Assembly (NCBI GenBank): GCA_963704585.1
Contig: OY969919.1
Span: forward strand, 2,046,001 to 2,110,000
Reading direction: 5' to 3'
Source: Bog-756 sp963704585
GTDB lineage: Bacteria; Actinomycetota; Acidimicrobiia; Acidimicrobiales; RAAP-2
DNA length: 64,000 nt
The notes beneath the pieces are model-generated. The model was not told where the DNA came from. It saw nothing but the letters and a program-made list of their open reading frames with translations, and made no database searches. Shown one piece after another: positions 62,338 to 64,000 of the stretch (positions are counted from its first letter, which is position 1; each line of letters opens with the position of its first letter). A program made the translations under genes and the position numbers.

Positions 62338-63717
62338 GTGACCGCCGACGCCGACGCCGTCGCCCGGCGCCTGGAGGCCGCGCTGGGCGGTCGGGTAACC
62401 GCGCTGCAGCGACACGCCGGCGGCGCCTCGCGGATCACGAGCACGTTCGAGCTCGAACGTCCGCCGGGCAGCGTGCGTCGGCTCGTGCTCCAGCAGGTGC
62501 GCGGCACCTCGCTCACCCGTCATCCGGGGATCGCGATGGAGGCGACGCTGCTCCGTCTCGCGGATGGCGCGGGCGTGCCCGTGCCGGAGGTGGTGGCCGC
62601 GGGGAGCGCCGACGGGCTCGAGGACGGGTGGCTGGTGGTGGAGCGTCTCGAGGGCGAGTCGATCCCCCGTCGCATCCTGCGTGACGACGGGCTCGCGGCC
62701 GGCCGCTCGGCGCTGACGGGCCAGCTGGCCGCCGCGCTCGCCGCGATCCACACCATCGACCCGACGGCGGTGCCGGCACTGCCTCCGGAGGATCCGCTGC
62801 ACGACCCGCTCCCGGTCCTCGACGCGCTCGGCGAGGTCAGGCCGGTCCTCGAGCTCGGCGTGCGCTGGCTCGCCCGCACCGCGCCGCAACGCGGTCCGGC
62901 CGTGGTCGTCCACGGCGACTACCGGATGGGCAACCTGCTCGTCGACGGGTCGGGGCTGGTCGGCGTGCTCGACTGGGAGCTCGCCCACCGCGGGGATCCC
63001 GCCGAGGACATCGGCTGGTTGTGCTCGCGCTCGTGGCGGTTCGGCGGTGGCGGTCAGGTCGGCGGTGTCGGCCACCTCGACGAGTTCCTCGCCGCGTATG
63101 CGGCGGCCGGCGGACGCCCCGTCTCGGAGGAGGAGGTGCGCTGGTGGGAGGCGTACGCGTCGGTCAAGTGGGCGGTGATCTGCCTGTTGCAGGCGTCGAC
63201 CCACCTGACCGGCACCGCGCGCTCGGTCGAGCTCGCAGCGATCGGGCGGCGCGTCTGCGAGTGCGAGTGGGACCTGCTCGGGCTCCTCGGCTCGGGCCGA
63301 CCGGCGTCGACGGCGCGGGCACCGTCGGGACCGACGGCGGAGGTGGGCGGTCGCTCGACAACCGATCGCCCCTTCGGCACGCCGACCGCCGCGGAGCTCC
63401 TCGAGGCGGTCGGCGAGTACCTCGAGTCGAAGGTCATGGTGCGGTCCGAGGGGGGCGCGCGCTTCGAGGCGCGCGTCGCGCGCAACGTCGTCGACCTGGT
63501 GCGCCGCGAGCTCCGGTTCGGGCCGGCGGCCGCCGCCGCGCACGCGGCACGCCTCCGGTCGATCGGAGTGCCCGACGACTCAGCGCTGGTGGCGGCCGTG
63601 CGTGCGGGCGAGTTCGACGGTGATCTCATCGGGCTCGGCACGCAGCTCGCCGGCGACACCTTCGACCAGCTCACGATCGCGAACCCGTCGTACCTCGGGC
63701 CGCCGGACCTACGCTGA
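62338..63717 (+). CDS. Phosphotransferase family protein (APH fold) with C-terminal DUF6285-like domain
   Basis: A 459-residue protein. The kinase-like N-terminal 320 residues have LQRHAGGASRITSTFEL and VVERLEGESI. The catalytic loop is VVHGDYRMGNLLV and the metal site VLDWELAHRGDPAEDIGW. A linker leads to a 110-residue C-terminal domain (TAAELLEAVGEYLESKVM, then ARFEARVARNVVDLVRREL). In many actinobacteria this fusion accompanies acyl-CoA dehydrogenase genes, and its substrate is unknown. The start is GTG 62338, 25 nt after the previous stop. Confidence 0.85.
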   Translation: MTADADAVARRLEAALGGRVTALQRHAGGASRITSTFELERPPGSVRRLVLQQVRGTSLTRHPGIAMEATLLRLADGAGVPVPEVVAAGSADGLEDGWLVVERLEGESIPRRILRDDGLAAGRSALTGQLAAALAAIHTIDPTAVPALPPEDPLHDPLPVLDALGEVRPVLELGVRWLARTAPQRGPAVVVHGDYRMGNLLVDGSGLVGVLDWELAHRGDPAEDIGWLCSRSWRFGGGGQVGGVGHLDEFLAAYAAAGGRPVSEEEVRWWEAYASVKWAVICLLQASTHLTGTARSVELAAIGRRVCECEWDLLGLLGSGRPASTARAPSGPTAEVGGRSTTDRPFGTPTAAELLEAVGEYLESKVMVRSEGGARFEARVARNVVDLVRRELRFGPAAAAAHAARLRSIGVPDDSALVAAVRAGEFDGDLIGLGTQLAGDTFDQLTIANPSYLGPPDLR

Positions 63718-63724
63718 CCCCGTG
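63710..63724 (+). promoter_or_regulatory. -10 box and probable leaderless start of the last gene
   Basis: TACGCT (63710-63715) ends 6 nt before GTG 63722. It overlaps the end of the preceding gene. Confidence 0.35.
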
Positions 63725-64000
63725 CCCCGCCTTCGCCAGGTGCCCCGTGCGGAGGCGACCTCGCCGGTGGTCCTCGCCGCGTACGACTACATCTTCGGCG
63801 ACCGTTGTCCGGTCGAGACACCGGGGACTGCGGACGGGACGAGGGGGGACTGGTGGACGACCTATGCCCTGGTGCCCGACGTGCTCGACCACGCCGTCCG
63901 GGGCTTCATGCTCTACCGGAGCAGCGCCCGGAGGCTCGACCCGCAGGTGCGCGAGCTCGCCCAGCTCCGGGTCGGCGCCCGCGCCGGCAGCGCGTTCGTC
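63722..64000 (+). CDS. Carboxymuconolactone decarboxylase-like protein (partial, cut by window end)
   Basis: Ninety-three codons of open frame without a stop before the window ends. The start reads VPRLRQVPRAEAT, then VLAAYDYIFGD, then RLDPQVRELAQLRVGARAGSAFV. The last part is the typical entry into the CMD/AhpD helix before its CxxC or CxxxC-H site, which is outside the window. Members are decarboxylases or peroxidase-type carriers. GTG 63722 lies 4 bases after the upstream stop. Confidence 0.75.
   Translation, partial: MPRLRQVPRAEATSPVVLAAYDYIFGDRCPVETPGTADGTRGDWWTTYALVPDVLDHAVRGFMLYRSSARRLDPQVRELAQLRVGARAGSAFV

Noticed and set aside
1..64000. tRNA, rRNA, insertion sequences, prophage or integrase genes
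   Set aside because: I saw no transposase or integrase motifs, no terminal inverted repeats and no recognisable stable RNA; a covariance search would be needed to exclude small RNAs.

Overview
The window is very GC-rich, densely packed double-stranded coding DNA with many GTG starts. Several features point to an actinobacterium: an LCP cell-wall ligase, a DUF5134 membrane protein, an F420-type luciferase-like oxidoreductase, a Gram-positive type LexA box, and probable leaderless genes with TAnnnT -10 boxes. A secreted protein built of YWLVASDGGVFSFGDA-type repeats and many acyl-CoA/amidohydrolase catabolic genes suggest the class Acidimicrobiia. That last step is inference, since no rRNA or tRNA gene is present.

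Layout. 0-2.1 kb: a NarL-type response regulator and its sensor kinase. 2.2-8.3 kb (minus): a secreted penicillin-acylase-family lipoprotein, the 2H phosphoesterase ThpR, and a coupled pair of TPP enzyme and FAD 2-hydroxyacid oxidase. 8.6-16.1 kb: two membrane proteins (one DUF5134), an HTH/DUF4115 RodZ-like protein, a pirin, an LCP protein and a Baeyer-Villiger-type monooxygenase. 16.4-24.4 kb: a permease, a choline-kinase-like protein and a dimethylglycine-dehydrogenase-like flavoprotein, convergent with a polar amino-acid ABC transporter. 24.5-26.5 kb: a three-gene cytochrome b6-like operon without Rieske or cytochrome c genes. 26.8-34 kb: a luciferase-like oxidoreductase, a BadF-type sugar kinase divergent from a GH4 6-phosphoglycosidase, a broken SDR, and two beta-propeller lipoproteins. 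34-42.7 kb: a catabolic block (acetoacetate-decarboxylase-like protein, two Amidohydro_2 proteins, SDR, enoyl-CoA hydratase, acyl-CoA synthetase, phosphotriesterase-like hydrolase). 42.9-49.1 kb: a UvrD-type helicase with a perfect SOS box over its start, a pore-like membrane protein, a KARI-like protein with altered catalytic residues, an MDR reductase and PPK2. 49.3-54.4 kb: an arginine deiminase operon (arcC-arcA-arcB), preceded by a short Arg-rich leader ORF and followed by two DMT transporters. 54.4-64 kb: a DAG-kinase-like protein, an MMPL transporter, an amidase, a PIG-L deacetylase, the 42-residue repeat protein, and a DUF7064-like / APH-DUF6285 / carboxymuconolactone-decarboxylase-like run cut by the window end.

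Five genes read as intact families only if single-base frameshifts are allowed (ABC ATPase near 21573, SDR near 30477, amidohydrolase near 37413 and 38206, acyl-CoA synthetase near 40340, DMT transporter near 53663). All are GC-tract or one-base changes in otherwise well-conserved genes. Draft or metagenome consensus error is at least as likely as true gene decay. The most promising regions for new biology are the cytochrome b operon, the Arg-rich leader of the arc operon, the SOS-box helicase, the KARI-like paralogue and the 34-43 kb catabolic block.
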